A DNA stretch of 64,000 nucleotides from Salminus brasiliensis (lineage: Eukaryota; Chordata; Actinopteri; Characiformes; Bryconidae). The first letter of the stretch is position 1; each line of letters starts with the position of its first letter. Below, piece after piece: positions 45,201 to 58,300 of the stretch. The translations under genes and the position numbers were made by a program. The stretch covers positions 26,605,761 through 26,669,760 of the forward strand of contig NC_132878.1 of assembly GCF_030463535.1 (NCBI RefSeq), given 5' to 3'. The notes beneath the pieces were generated by a model, which saw only the letters and a list, made by a program, of their open reading frames with translations, ran no database searches and was not told where the DNA came from.

Positions 45201-48200
45201 ACAGATACGTATGCTAGCTAGCATTATGGGGAGCGATGGGCAGAGACCCACCCAGAGAGAATGAGGCCAGTTAAGTTCTCTGGGACTATGTCATTACTAG
45301 GGATCCAACTTGCAATCTACGGGCCAATGCATAGACGGCTGTCACACGTGGGAGCACCAGTTTTCATATTTACTCGTTACCTTTATCTATGACAAAGCTT
45401 CCATCCTTGAGCGAGTGAATGTGTGTGTGCGCTTGTGTGTAAATATCATTCAACGGTACTAGCGTGACTAATAGGATAGATTCTGCTGTGCTGTTGGGCC
45501 CTGCAGATTCGATCCATGCAAGCAGAAGAGTCCTCGGAGAGAACGTCTGTCTGCCTTCACTAGTCATTCTGTTTAGCGAGCGAAAAAAACTCTCTCAAAG
45601 GGCCCTCGTTCCAGACACCTAACTGCATCCAGCTGACACTGAGATTTGTTTGGAGATTTGATCTGATCTGTTTGGAACTAGGTCTGGTTTTAAGGTCTTT
45701 TAAGTTCTGCAAGGATAACTGGTGTTACAGAGGTGTCTTCCATGGCTAGAAATTTTCAGCAAACTGTCCTCCCTTCTGTATATTCTATTGTCTCTCTCCA
45801 CCGATAGAGCATGCTTTGATGATCTACAGACTGAGGAGTACATCCTGTGGCTGGTGCTGGATTACATCTGCGACGTCATTTACATAATAGACTCCTGTGT
45901 GCGATTGAGGACAGGTACATGCAAATTGACTGGGATTTACTATAAGGTTTGACATTAAGTGAACGTGTGGATGAGCATAACGTCACTGTCACTGGAAAAT
46001 GGTAACCTCATACAAACCTTCTTCAAGTTCAGTGGAAGTCAATTTATTCAGTGCTTTTCAATTGGTCAGTTCACCAATGTAAAGATTTGCCATATTTGAA
46101 TGATTTCAAAAAGCACTGTAAAAATGGAGAGGCTGCACTTAGAGATGTTTTTGTGTGACAGCGACGATGTACATACTGGTAAATGTAATAAGTATTAAAT
46201 ATGTATTAGGTGTGTATATCAGTGATGGCTGGTGGGCAAGTCAGGTTATTTAGCATCACGATGGGGATAAAATGTTAGATGTGAAAAGTGCGTAAAGTAG
46301 TACAAACGAGAACGAGCACAAAGGAGAAACGAGAAATGTTTATATAAATTAAACCTTGGAAATATTTTAGCAACTGGAAGTTAAAGGGAGCAAGCATGTT
46401 GGTTAAGTGAACACTACAGATATTTGGTGGCTTTTCCATGGGGCTCAGGATACAGATTGCCGAATGTCTTTCAGCTCATTTGGCCGATTGCCAATACCGA
46501 TCAAGAGCGGGAGGAGATGACACATTACCCTTTCCAGACAAACCAAATCAAGTGCATCATCATGCAGGGCTTTTGTAATGTTCTGTATACTGTCACTTAA
46601 GATGAAATTTGCTGATCTTTTAGGAAGCAACCATATTTATAACACTGTCAAACTCAAGCACCAGATATGAGAGCCTGTGGAGCAACTGGAAACACAACTT
46701 AAAAGGGCTGATAATCTAGCACTAAAACCACTATCACTTTGGACATGATTCCTTTAGCTTTTAGCTTAGGTTAGGTGTGTTAAAAGTCTGCTACTCCCAC
46801 GAGACACCTCAGTGTTACACATTCAACAAATATTTAAGTCAAATACTGTGAAGTCCGCCAGACTGACAAATACTGCAAAGCCTGCACACAGAGTGGACTA
46901 CAGCATTGGCTCTAATGAGTTCCTGCAGCCGTGAACAAACCATAGTTCCATCTAGCAGTAAAACAAGAAACTGCAGTGCCCTGTGATGTAGGGGCCTTAC
47001 GCAGAGCTGCTGTAATTCTTAACTCGTGAATATGATCTGATCGTCTCTCAGGAGCGGCTAAATTAGAGACATATCGGCCAATGGCCATATGCATATATTG
47101 GCTGAAAATCGTCCGATATCGACACATGGACCTTTTTTTCCCCCTATTTCTAGTATTTGCAGCTAAACTACATTAAAACAAGCTGTAGGAAATACAGAAA
47201 ACTACAACTTATGCCCGTTTTTACATTGAGCTGCTGTGGTCTTCCACGTGCAGTAGGTGAATCCTAAACTTCTTCAGCTTCAGGAATGAAATAGAAACAC
47301 CACTGTCCTCTAGACGATCAGGGTAGTGTGTCTAAATTGGGGATTTGTTCTGAGGAGTTTTGTCACAGTTTAACATTTGCTTGATGGAGAACTGCTTAGA
47401 GATGGCTTCTAAGCAGTGGTTGGTTGAGAGCCTTGTACAACACACCACTATCTTAATGGGATGGGAGGGTCTAAGGCAGAGGTGTCAAATGGCGTGGCAC
47501 CACCGAGTTCTGCATTTCCCCTCATTAAACACTCATTATTAGCTACATGATAAGGCCTTCACAAGTTGAATTCAGAGGATAAACGCTAATCTCTGTATAG
47601 CTATGGCTGGGAAGGTCTTCAAACGTACTGTTAGATACATTACAATTACCACAGTGGTCCTGAAGGGTGGGTGTCCATCCTACTTAAGGCATTTCCCAAC
47701 CCATACACATACCAAATCTGGTTCAGGTGTGTTTGACACTCCGAATAAAACAAGTCATAACAGCCTCTGTCTTCCTCTGCAGGATTCCTGGAACAGGGTT
47801 TGCTGGTGAAAGACTTGTCCAAGCTGAGAGACAACTATATCCGAACCTTCCAGTTCAAAGTGGATGTTCTCTCCATCATACCCACGGACCTGATCTACAT
47901 CGTCACAGGGATCCATGTGCCTCAACTCCGCTTCAACCGCCTACTCCGTTTCTCACGCATGTTTGAGTTCTTCGATCGCACCGAGACACGGACCAACTAC
48001 CCGAACACTTTTCGCATATGCAACCTAGTCCTGTATATCTTGGTCATCATCCACTGGAATGCATGTATCTATTATGCCATCTCCAAGTCACTGGGACTTG
48101 GGTCAGATCAATGGGTGTACGATAACTCTAACAGAACCCTAACTTATTCCTACATCTACTGCTTCTACTGGTCTACGCTAACTCTTACTACCATTGGGGA

Positions 48201-49302
48201 AATGCCTCCCCCAGTGAAGGATGAGGAGTTTGTCTTTGTGGTCTTTGACTTTCTAGTTGGTGTGCTGATCTTTGCCACGATTGTTGGTAACGTGGGTTCC
48301 ATGATCTCCAACATGAACGCCACGAGGGCAGAGTTTCAGGCGCGGATCGACGCCATCAAACACTACATGCACTTCCGCAAGGTCAGCCGCAACCTAGAGA
48401 CTCGAGTCATTAAGTGGTTTGACTACCTCTGGACCAATCAGAAAGCAGTGGACGAACATGAGGTGCTGAAGAACCTCCCAGACAAGCTGCGGGCGGAAAT
48501 TGCCATCAACGTTCACCTGGAAACTCTGAAGAAGGTGCGTATCTTTCAGGACTGTGAAGCGGGACTGTTAGTGGAGCTAGTTCTGAAACTGCGCCCACAG
48601 GTGTACAGCCCAGGCGACTACATATGCAGGAAGGGCGATATTGGGAAGGAAATGTACATCATCAAGGAGGGACAGCTGGGTGTAGTGGCGGATGACGGAG
48701 TGACACAGTTTGCACTGCTAACTGCTGGAGGGTGCTTCGGTGAAATAAGCATCCTCAACATTCGGGGTAGCAAGATGGGCAACCGGCGAACCGCCAACAT
48801 ACGTAGCATTGGCTACTCGGATCTGTTCTGCCTCTCAAAAGACGACTTGATGGAGGCCGTGACAGAATATCCAGATGCTCAGAAGGTTTTGGAAGAGCGT
48901 GGGAGGGAGATCCTGAAGAAGCAGGGTCTTCTGGATGAAAGTGCTGCCGCTGGAGGGCTGGGCGACATGGACACAGAGGAGAAGGTGGAGCGCCTAGACG
49001 CGTCTCTGGACCTGCTGCAGACGCGCTTTGCCCGGTTGCTTGGGGAGTTCACCACAACTCAGCGCAAGCTGAAACAGCGAATCACAGCGCTCGAGAGGCA
49101 GCTGTGCCACACTGGACTTGGTCTGCTGTCAGACAACGACATGGAAGGAGAAACCGACCAAGCATTTACGCATGCAGATGTACACACACATGCAGAGACA
49201 CACATACGGACTTCTACAGAACCAAGCACTGCCTCAAACTCTGTGTCGAGAAGGAACTCGGATGTGGAAGCGCTGCAGCCTCAGCCAAAAACAGGACCAT
49301 GA
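42251..49302 (+). CDS. cnga2: Cyclic-nucleotide-gated channel alpha 2 (olfactory type)
   Basis: Plasma-membrane cation channel subunit opened by cAMP/cGMP in olfactory neuron cilia. Coding exons are 42251-42354, 42537-42656, 43841-44017, 44594-44701, 45808-45914 and 47783-49302, in frame for 711 residues plus stop. The N-terminus has [10 protein letters not shown] and [13 protein letters not shown], diagnostic of CNGA2. S1 ([19 protein letters not shown]) is in exon 4 and S2 in exon 5. The large last exon holds S3-S6, the pore TLTTIGE (residues 339-345, with the pore glutamate), the C-linker, the cyclic-nucleotide domain (about 461-576; FGEISIL and NRRTANIRS contact the nucleotide) and the leucine-zipper coiled coil (about 609-651). 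A sequon NRT at residue 322 sits before the pore. The ATG is the first codon after an acceptor (GTGCAG|TATG), implying an upstream non-coding exon. The two fish paralogues cannot be told apart here. Confidence 0.95.
42657..43840. other. cnga2 intron 2
   Basis: A 1.2 kb AT-rich intron with a short TCTA-type microsatellite near 43600-43665. No exon or transposon with clear ends was seen. Confidence 0.5.
44070..44420. repeat. Degenerate 33-bp tandem repeat interrupted by an element
   Basis: In cnga2 intron 3, phrases such as CAGTTTGGTCCTGTCCATTC, CAGTTTAGCCTCGCCCATTC and CAGTTCAGCCTTGCCCCTTC recur. The array is split by the 44144-44330 repeat element, which suggests that the element inserted into it. 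Confidence 0.55.
44144..44330. repeat. Interspersed repeat, copy 1 (cnga2 intron 3)
   Basis: Over its first 80 bases this is almost identical to 45915-46073: it shares ATGCAAATTGACTGGGATTT, ACTATAAGGTTTGACATTAA and GTGAACGTGTGGATGAGC, then becomes more diverged. Class of element not recognised. Confidence 0.8.
44702..45807. other. cnga2 intron 4
   Basis: AT-rich 1.1 kb intron. A moderately CpG-bearing patch at 45120-45560 reads like an old interspersed repeat, but I could not assign it. No exon seen. Confidence 0.4.
45915..46073. repeat. Interspersed repeat, copy 2, starting at the exon 5 donor
   Basis: Similarity to 44144-44330 begins at the first intron base: GTACATGCAAATTGACTGGG here, GTATATGCAAATTGACTGGG in copy 1. 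The 5' splice site of cnga2 exon 5 therefore lies exactly at the edge of the repeat. Confidence 0.8.
46074..47782. other. Remainder of cnga2 intron 5
   Basis: 1.7 kb with no exon, RNA gene or element recognised. Short open frames on either strand lack family features. Confidence 0.5.
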
Positions 49303-49440
49303 AGTAGAACTGCTTCGAGAAGTGCACAAAATGAAACTGCACATGCATGCTCATGCTTTTCCACGTTGTGTTTGTCTGAGAAAGAGATGAATTACTTTGA
49401 AGATGATTTATTTATACTTTAAAATGGTCAATTAATAAAA
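49303..49440 (+). other. cnga2: cnga2 3' UTR with polyadenylation signal
   Basis: AATAAA lies at 49434-49439, 132 bases after the stop codon; a further AATAAA is near 49663. A short 3' UTR is therefore likely. Confidence 0.6.
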
Positions 49441-52130
49441 TAGTATATTTACTATTTTAAATTCCTAAAAAATCTAATTCCTAAAAATGACTGAATGTGT
49501 GTGTATGAATGTGACTTTTGCCCTTGTTAGACCTTTAACAAGGATCAACAACTTCACCATATTGGGAGTGTAATGTATTCTGACTCACATTAATTATAAT
49601 ATATATTTATAATAACACAAGTAATAAATACAGCTTCAGAATGTTTAGGCCTGGATTTCATAATAAAGCATGCTTAAACCATGCAAAGCCTGTATCTACT
49701 TTTTACAGGAATTTTAAGAGTTTCTGAAGATCATAAATTACTAGTCACAAATCCAAAGTCGAAACTTGAAATGTGAATATTATTGCTACATATAAGCTAA
49801 CACCACTGCACACTAAAACTGCATCATAAAACTGGTAATCCCACCAAAAAATGCAAACTAGAAAGCTTTGTCCACTGTGTGTTGGTGTATCATTGTGTTG
49901 AAGTTTAATACCACACATACATTTATTCAATCCCATTTCAATAGACAGGAGCGTTAGCTTGCCTTAAACATATATGTAGTGTTGTTTTCAGTGATATCCA
50001 GTGGGGAAAAATGGACACTAAACAGATCAGTCAAAAGCACCTTTCGTTTTTACCATCTGGAAAAACTGCACCTGGAGTTCCATATACGCTCATGATGCTA
50101 ACTACAGGGTTACGACGAGTTCAGACAACATTAATTTTGGAGGAATGAAAAACAAAGGCATGTACAGTAACACAAGGGGTTGAATGGCAGGTTTGATTAA
50201 AATCTGCTAAAACGATCCTAAATGGTTTGGAAATACTGTTTTTACAAGGTATTCATTAATATTATAATACAAGTAACACGACCTGATGAAATATTTATTT
50301 TATTTATTATATTGAGTTAAAATTACTCAGTGGGTTTTTACATATTGCATATTTTGTTTCTTATTTTTTTTTGTGATTTTCGGTGACACGTTTTTATAAA
50401 ATATTTTTATATGAATTTCATGACATAATGGTTCCCGAGATCTCAAGAAACCAAATTGCTTTTTCGAGCCATAATTAATTCATCAAAGAATTTTCTTGAG
50501 ATACGAGGCCATCGCTTAAACATATAGATGGTCTAACCAGGGTTTACCCATGTCAGACTAGTGCTTTTCCCTTTGCTCTGGTCTGCCACCGTGAATGTAA
50601 ATCTCATGGCTTTTCACTCCCACTAGGCTCAGCTCCCTACTGCCCCAACCAGCGCCGCTGACGATACAGCCCCTCTTTAACATACAGTGTAAATTGGCTA
50701 CTAAAACAGGCTCTAAAACAGGCAAGAGCTTCCAGCAGCTAAATCCCCCACAGAGATGTGCAGGGTCCCCCGAAAGTGGTGCTTGTTCAGTCTGATCGTC
50801 AGTTTGAAACCAGAAGGACAGTGTCCAGTGTGCCCTGCTGGAGAATTAAAAAAACATGGTCAGCTCAAGCTCTTGAGCAGCATCAGGCAGATTTTCATTT
50901 GAGTTTAATGGTTGAGCTGCTCTACTAGCATGGCCAACTTAACCACAGTGGTTAACCAGCGTGACCGTCCTTACAAATCAGATTACTCTGGTCAACCAGT
51001 CTGACCAACTTGATATAACAGCTTGTTCAAGTGGGTCAGGCTGATACACCAGTCCATCAAGCTCAAATGCAATCTTAAGGTATAAAGTTTAGCGTCTTAT
51101 GCAGAGTGTGTGACTCTTAACAGCTGAGACGGTACGCTTACAAAACCAATGCACACATTTCCTTCATCTTTTGAGACTGTTACTGAGATTGTGTTGTTTT
51201 ATACTTTATATCCAGTTGATTTAAATAAAGTGCCTGGCCCGTTTTCTAAACGAGACAGAATAGCTAATAAAGGTAAAAATTGCAATATCGGTTTGAATTT
51301 CTCAAGATCGCACATAATTTAAACGTCTATCTCCAGACAACAGCGACTTACATAACTGACTGAATGAATCAGTGTGAATCTCCTTACAGAAACAGACCAA
51401 TGTTAGTCAAAGAGTTACCGTTTGTAAGAGCATGTAGGCCTAGGACTTATCACTTAGACCAACGTTAACGCTAGCTAATGCCAGAAGGTGGCGAGTTAAC
51501 GTTGTTTTATTTTGTATTTCTTTAAACAATTAATTAATGAATTAATGGCATTATTTCACACGGTTTCTGTATGACCCTTAATAAACGCAAAATAACATGT
51601 TACAAAAGGTATCTTACCGTAAAACGAACTAAATTCTTAATAAACCTGAAATACAGCTAGGCCTATATCCCACATGACCCCTGCTCCTACATCCACATGC
51701 CTCATGCCAATCACATCATCTGGCCTTCTGTTAGGGCATAAGTTCAAATAACGGTTATCCCCATCCAAAATTTAACCTAGCGCTACATGGGAGTGAGAAG
51801 AGATCTTCAGTTGTAAATAGGAGTCTAAATTAAATGCTGAAACTGAATAAATCATCTATTTTTCCTGCAGCGACAGGCCAATGTTTACGCTAAAGTTAGC
51901 TAGCTAGCACTAGCTAGCTAACTAATGCCAAAAGGTGCAGAGTTAGCTAGCTAGCTATATTAGCTACTTAATTTTGTAGCACTTATACATATAGATCCTA
52001 ACATCAAATGCATATTTATGTCAAAATGTGATTGAGGTCGAACTATAACAGTAAAAGTTTATATTAAAGTTTAGGGCTAATTAACACACACCTCCCCCCG
52101 AAGGAAATGACGAGAGCACGTCGATAGGTT
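49441..52130. other. cnga2-atrx intergenic region
   Basis: No gene seen. About 50840-51070 holds an eroded repeat built on GGTCAACCAGTCTGACCAAC-like phrases. A segment at about 51350-51500 recurs in diverged form at about 51840-51960 (AATGCCAGAAGGTGGCGAGTT against AATGCCAAAAGGTGCAGAGTT). From 51885 GCTA tetranucleotides become dense toward the atrx promoter. Confidence 0.5.
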
Positions 52131-52132
52131 TA

Positions 52133-52180
52133 GCCGCCATTTTAGCGCGTCGGGTGCAACTTAGCCGGCAAGATGGCGGG
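52133..52180. promoter_or_regulatory. atrx: atrx promoter with two opposed YY1-like sites
   Basis: GCCGCCATTTT at 52133-52143 and AAGATGGCGGG at 52170-52180 are YY1 core motifs in opposite orientation about 30 bp apart, in CpG-rich, TATA-less DNA 160-210 bp upstream of the atrx start codon. YY1 motifs of this form often mark transcription starts. Confidence 0.55.
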
Positions 52181-52340
52181 CGGTGTGTGAGGTTTTTTTT
52201 TTTGTTTTTTTTTTCGGGTAGGATTTAAAATTGTGCTCCGTTGTTTTCTCACAGTTTGTTGAGAAAACTAAGGATGGTTGTCGGTCGTCTGAATTTAAGA
52301 ACCGAGTCGTCCGTCTGAAGGCGCGTCCTTCGAGCGCAGG

Positions 52341-55300
52341 ATGTCCACCCAGGTTCTCAGGTGAGAGGAGATGTGTTTAATGAACAGATTTAGTTAGCTA
52401 GCACTACTTAGCTAGCGAGCGGTCTACGTTTTAGGGGCTCTGTGCAGGGTAGATAGCTAATGTAACTAGCTAGCGCTAGCTAGCTAGCTAATAAACAAAA
52501 CCCCTCCACTTCACCAGCGAGCTAGCTATGTTGAGCGAGCAAGCCTTTCGACCATCCAGTGGTTAGGATAGGTGATTTCGCTTTAGCGTGCTAGCTAGTT
52601 AGTGCGAGCTACACACATCCGATAAGAAGACGTTAAAGCCAACGATGGCTAACAAAATTGCCATAGACAAAGAGTAGTAGCTTCTCTGTTTCCCCCCCTC
52701 TCCTCCGTTCCACCTTAAATAGTGCAGCAGCCCCGTTGTGGCGCCTGAGGAGCCAGACTGTGACTGCTGCACCATTTAAGGTGGAGCGGCGCAGTTAAGG
52801 GATGAGCCAACTAAAAAGCCCAGCTAGCTATCTCTACCTGGCTGGATAACTTGTAGCTAGATGCATGTTGCATTGTCGCCTTTATGGTGGCGCCAGCTTC
52901 ACGATATTTGCAGGAGTAGCTAGCTAATGTCCTCACGATTCCTGCCTATAGCCATTTGGGCCATTACACGATTAACGGTACCGCACGTTAGAGCTAGAGC
53001 ATGCAGCCTAGCTCCAACACTGAGCCGTAGAGTGCTGGCTAACTTACCTAAGTGTTTACACGGTGCTTGTGTGTTTGTGGTAGGGTGTTGGGGCGTTACA
53101 TGGAGGGGTGAAGGTTGTTTAAGCCGTTTTGTGATGCAGAATCAGTTTAATTGCGTAAACAAAAAGTTTTCCTAACTTTTGCTGGTTATTGGAGGTCTGC
53201 TCTCACAAGGCTTTACGGCTCTGTTGTGATTCTCGGGCCTCAATGGAAGCAGCTAGTTAAAAATGGAGGCAAATGCGATTGTGCTTGGAAAGATTTGGTG
53301 GAGAGGAGCTTGAAGCAAGCATCTTGTTGCCTTTCACAGCTTGAAACTAGGTCCCAGCTCTGCAGTTTCTGTGGTCTTTTCCCTGCAGAAGTGGGTAAGA
53401 AACGACTTGGTAATTCCAGTGAGTGTTTTCCAGGACTGCACATGGTATAAATACTCAGTTGCCTGTGCCCTTGTTTGTAAGCCAGTGGGTTATGAAAACT
53501 TCACTGTGGTGTTTGGTAAAATGGGCTAACTTAAGTAGTTCTTAGCTTTTGGACAGCTACACACCCCAACTTTAGACTGAACCGGGGATTAAAATGCAGC
53601 ACGAATTCAGCCTGCTTGAGTGTCTGGGTGGTCTGCAGGGGTTTGCCTTTTCTGATGGCTTCCCAGTACAATGAAAGGTGGTCAGTAGTCAAGCTGGAAG
53701 TCTGACACTTTGTATTTGTCGTTTTTCTTTACAGTTCTCACAAAATGAGGGAATAGTAGGACTTCGACTTCAAATCGGCCCACTGTCTTTTAGGGTTGGG
53801 TGTTGAAATTTGATGCTTTTATGATAGTGACCAAATTACTGGGGGGAGGAATAATGTCATATATAGCTTATATGGGGAACCAGACTAAGGGACCGTAGCG
53901 GTGCAAGACAGTAGAGTATGTGTGTTCGCACTGTTGTGTGAAGGATGTTTCTGGCCTTCGTCTGAAATTCGCTTTGGTCAGTGAGTATATTCATGTTCTG
54001 GCCACTAGGCATGGGCTTTAATTGAAAGATTTAGGCAAGCAATCTGCAGATGAATTGCAAGGAATGATCTTGTCATAAATGTCAACTATAGAGGAGGAGG
54101 GGGGGGGGGTCAGAGATTTTATTTAGAGTATAGTTAGGCGATTCATTTGTAACAAGGCAAAACCCTGTGTTCAGATATGAGCCTTTATACTTTTAACCAG
54201 TTGCTCGACTTTTAGTTATTCTGAACTCCTGCTGTTCTGTGGATCGGTAGCCGTGCTAGCTAAGCAAAGGAAAGTTTAACAAGTGGGCCACAGATCATCC
54301 ATCACAGGACCGGGGGGAGGTAACCGTCCTTCCAACACCAGTGGCTTGATCTGAGTCACTATCATCTTATTAAAGTTTCTGTCTGTTAGACTTGAGTGTG
54401 TTATGGTAAACAGAAGGTTGTTCTGCAAACCTGACAAATGCTCCTCTCTGCTAATTCGCAGTAGTTTAACATTGGGACTTGTCATCACTGACAGTTTAAT
54501 ATGTACATAATGCTGGATTTTAAGTTGTGCAGTGTTCAGTTTGTTGGTGACCTTGTAAGCAAACTGAACTTTTAGAATTGCTTTTCGGTTTTGAAAGAAC
54601 ATCGGGTGAGATGGCATGGAAGCCACACACATGTCGGACCACCTGCATTACTTACGTGACTTCCTGCCCCTGCTGATACTATACAATGGTAATACTGCCA
54701 GATTCAGATTGTCAGTGTTGCATAATAAGCCTGCGTGTGACGTTTTACTTGCAGTTACTTTAATGATCTATGCCGACTTTACTGTCATGCTCTCTGTCCA
54801 GTACCTACAGCTGTTAATGGTACTAAGCTACCTATTTATGTCTTCTACTTTTATGTCTGTAGCTTTTTCAATTATGTCTTTAGTTTTCTTTAAATTTTTT
54901 CTAGTTTCATTGTGTCTATAGACTTCGATGTATGTTGAATAGTTTGTCTCAGTATCTTGTGTGGGAGTGGATTATACGTAGGTTCTGATTAATGAACGAT
55001 TTTATAAGCTTCTCCATTTGTTCAGTTGGCTTGGTGTTCTCCATTTTGCTTTCATGTACGGGATAGATAGGATAGAATCTCATACACTGTAAACTGTTTT
55101 TAATGGGACTGTACTAACATAATAAATAAATAAAGGAAATAATTGACATGGGCAAGATTGTCAATGAGAATTTCTGAATGTCTGTTTTGCTTAATTGCCC
55201 AACCCAATGTTCAAGAAAGGGCTTTAAATCGTGTACAGTTACTAAGCTGAAGTACTACACATACTCTGCCAAACATCCCCACTCTACACTCCCCTAACAC

Positions 55301-58300
55301 TACCATCTCCATGTTCATTTAGTAACAAAAATATAGCCAAACTGGTCAGTTGCCACCCTCCTCCTCCTCTTATCTTTTATTTTGTGAGCTGTTGCTGATT
55401 CACTGCCTTTTTTGGATTTGAAATGAAACAAAAGCAGATTATAGGTTGATGGTGCCCCTGCTGGAGAAACGTCACACTACTAGTAAATTTCCACTTGCTG
55501 AGTTTGAAGTGGTGAACTTGAGTGTCTGGGTCACATTGCCAAAAATGAAAACAAAATAAAAAGCATAAAAGAGAGATAGGAGAGACAATGTTTTTCTAGG
55601 ATGGCAATGATATACAATGTGTACTGTCTGTATAAAGAATTAATTTTGGTTGTTTGCTGAGAAAAATATGATTACCATTCAGCTGGTAATGTAAGGTAGC
55701 AAGTCTTCATCCAGCTTAACTAGATTTATGGGGCTCAAAAGCTGTTAAAGTAAACATTCTACAATCACAGTGTAATGCGAACAAGGCTTATGTTAATGAG
55801 TCAAAAAGCTAGCCTTAAAGTTATCAGCTTGCTGAAGTGTTGGGGAGTGTATATTGTATGATCGTTTTGCACGGGACAAGAAATATTGCCATAAATGACT
55901 GGGATGGGAATGGCCACTCGAGTTACGCACTGCTGTCCATTCCAAACCGAGGTTTGCCACAGACTTGAATGACCGGAGGTTTCTGTGCCATTCACATTGA
56001 AACGAAATGCCTCCTCAGGCGCCTCCATACTGGAGAAAAGCTTTTTCACAGGGTATGACCATATTTAGCCACATGTCAGTTATTAAGCATTATATAACCA
56101 TAGGTTATTTTTGTGACTCTTTTTACAGTGTGTAAAAGACAAATACTGACATGGTGCATTCGGACAGGACTAAAATCACTGGGTAATAATTACGTTACCC
56201 CACCTCCCCATGTGAAACTAATCACATCCAAATAGGGCAAAACAGAAACTCTGCTTTACATAAACCCAGTCTTTTTGTTTGTTTGTTTTTTTGGAAGTGG
56301 TTTTTGTGTCCTTTTTCCTTTCCGAAAATTAAAGCTTGTATTTCCTTGTTTATCACTGAAGCATTTCCATTTCCTCTCTTTTTTTGGCCAATGCTATGTT
56401 CCATATTTAGTTTCTGAGCACACGCAGCCTGACAAAGTTTCTGAAATAGAAGTGAAAACAGTAAAAAAAAATTAGTGATGGTGCAGTTTGGAGTTCGCCA
56501 TACAAATTATTTCTGTGTTGGTTGATGTTATTGACCAGAAGCTGTCTGTCCAACCCTAATTATAAGCAGCCGGATGCCATTTGATTCTATTTCATGTTCA
56601 TTGTCCTGTAACTGTGCAACTTTACCTAGATTGCAGAGCCTGTGCATTGTCACTACCCTGAAAACAGGGTAAAAAAATGCATGGTTAGGGTCTTTTTTTG
56701 CCTTGTTTTCTATTGATGCCATTCTGCTGGTTTTTAGGCAGTCGACAGTCGCTTAAGTAAATGGATCTACTACTGTATGACTAGAATACACTCCGCAGAA
56801 ATACACACTGATAAGGTCTCATGACCAAAATCGCCTGTTTTACCAGCTTTTTCCTTATTGGATACATTATAGCGTTCTTTGGAGGTTACCCAGTGTTTTC
56901 AATATGTTAGGACTGTTAAACTATTGGTGCTATGCCAGCTTACACCGTTGTCCTGTTTTGGTGTATCTGTGCTGCTCTGCGGCCAAAACACTAGTCTGGT
57001 GACTCTCTTGGAGATTTACAGACTATGGTGACTAAATTTCTACACTGAAAGCATGAGAGGTTGGCCCAAGCTAGAGATGGGCAAACAGTGTTTTTATCAA
57101 AAATAAGTGTAATAAATGAAGTCATATTAAGACCATTTTATGCTCCTGATGTATTAAGGGCCTAATAATCTAATCACACCCTTTTAAAGAGCGACAAACA
57201 TTTAAATGAGCTATTGATCATACTGAATGTTTAGACATTGAAACTGGAATATAAAAAATGTTTATTACAAATAAAGCATAATACAATCTGAATTAATGAA
57301 TTCAGATCAGCAAAACAAACATAAGAAGACACCAAAGTGATGTTATTTCAGAGCCGTGACCATGCTTGATGTATTACAAATGTCTGTGCTGTTACTGCTT
57401 GTGCTCTGATGCTCACTATGCTAACCTGATGGTTAGTGGTGCTAAGTCTTTATCTGCTTCCTCTTGCATGTTTTACAGTAGCTTTGGCTTAGTTTCAGAC
57501 CACTTTAATTAAATGTCACTCATGACATTTTCTGTTGGCATGCACAGAACATCCGGTTGGAAAGCATAAGTGGTGGAACCCACAAACCCCCCCCCCCCCC
57601 AAAAAAAAAAAAAACAGCATCAGTAAAACTGGATTCCACACTACAACTTTTGGTTAAGCTTTGGCAGTTAACTCCCGGTTCACAGGCATACAGAAGTGTG
57701 GGGGGGTGCTGTCCGCTAAACCACTATCTATCCGATCTGTGTTTGGAGGCGGCTTTATTACTGCATTGAGCAGATAAACAATGAGCGCTCTCAAGGTTTA
57801 TCAAAGCAAAAATGATCAAGGTTATGTCCAGATATTGTGGGACAGGTCAATTATTGTGATGAGCCTACTATGTGCTGCTTCTGTTGTGGTCTGTTGGTCT
57901 GGGGAGAGTACTTGACAAATGCACGTTTTGCGTGTCTTTAAGAGAATGAGGCTTCGTACATGAAAACCATGGTGATGTATGCAACCCCCATCTTTGTGTG
58001 TTAATATAAGCTTTCATTGACATTTACTGATGATGCAGAAAGTACTTTTGCTTTGAATTGCTGCAAAGTAAACATTATAGAGAACTGTGTTTTGTTTAGG
58101 TTTTTTGTAAATGTGATTTGCATACAGTAGATATTTGCTTTCAACAAGCAAATTTGCGAAATGAGGACATATTGATTGTTTTGTTTTAATAGAAAGTATT
58201 GTGCAACAATATTTAATGTTATTTGTTTATTATTGACCAGCTAAGTGCACCTTAAGAGTTTCACGTCACCTGTGACACTGTTTGTGTAAATGGGAGGCCA

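Noticed and set aside
51479-51494. CTCF-like site CCAGAAGGTGGCGA
   Set aside because: A partial match only, and it lies in a diverged duplicated segment whose other copy (51929) has lost the core.
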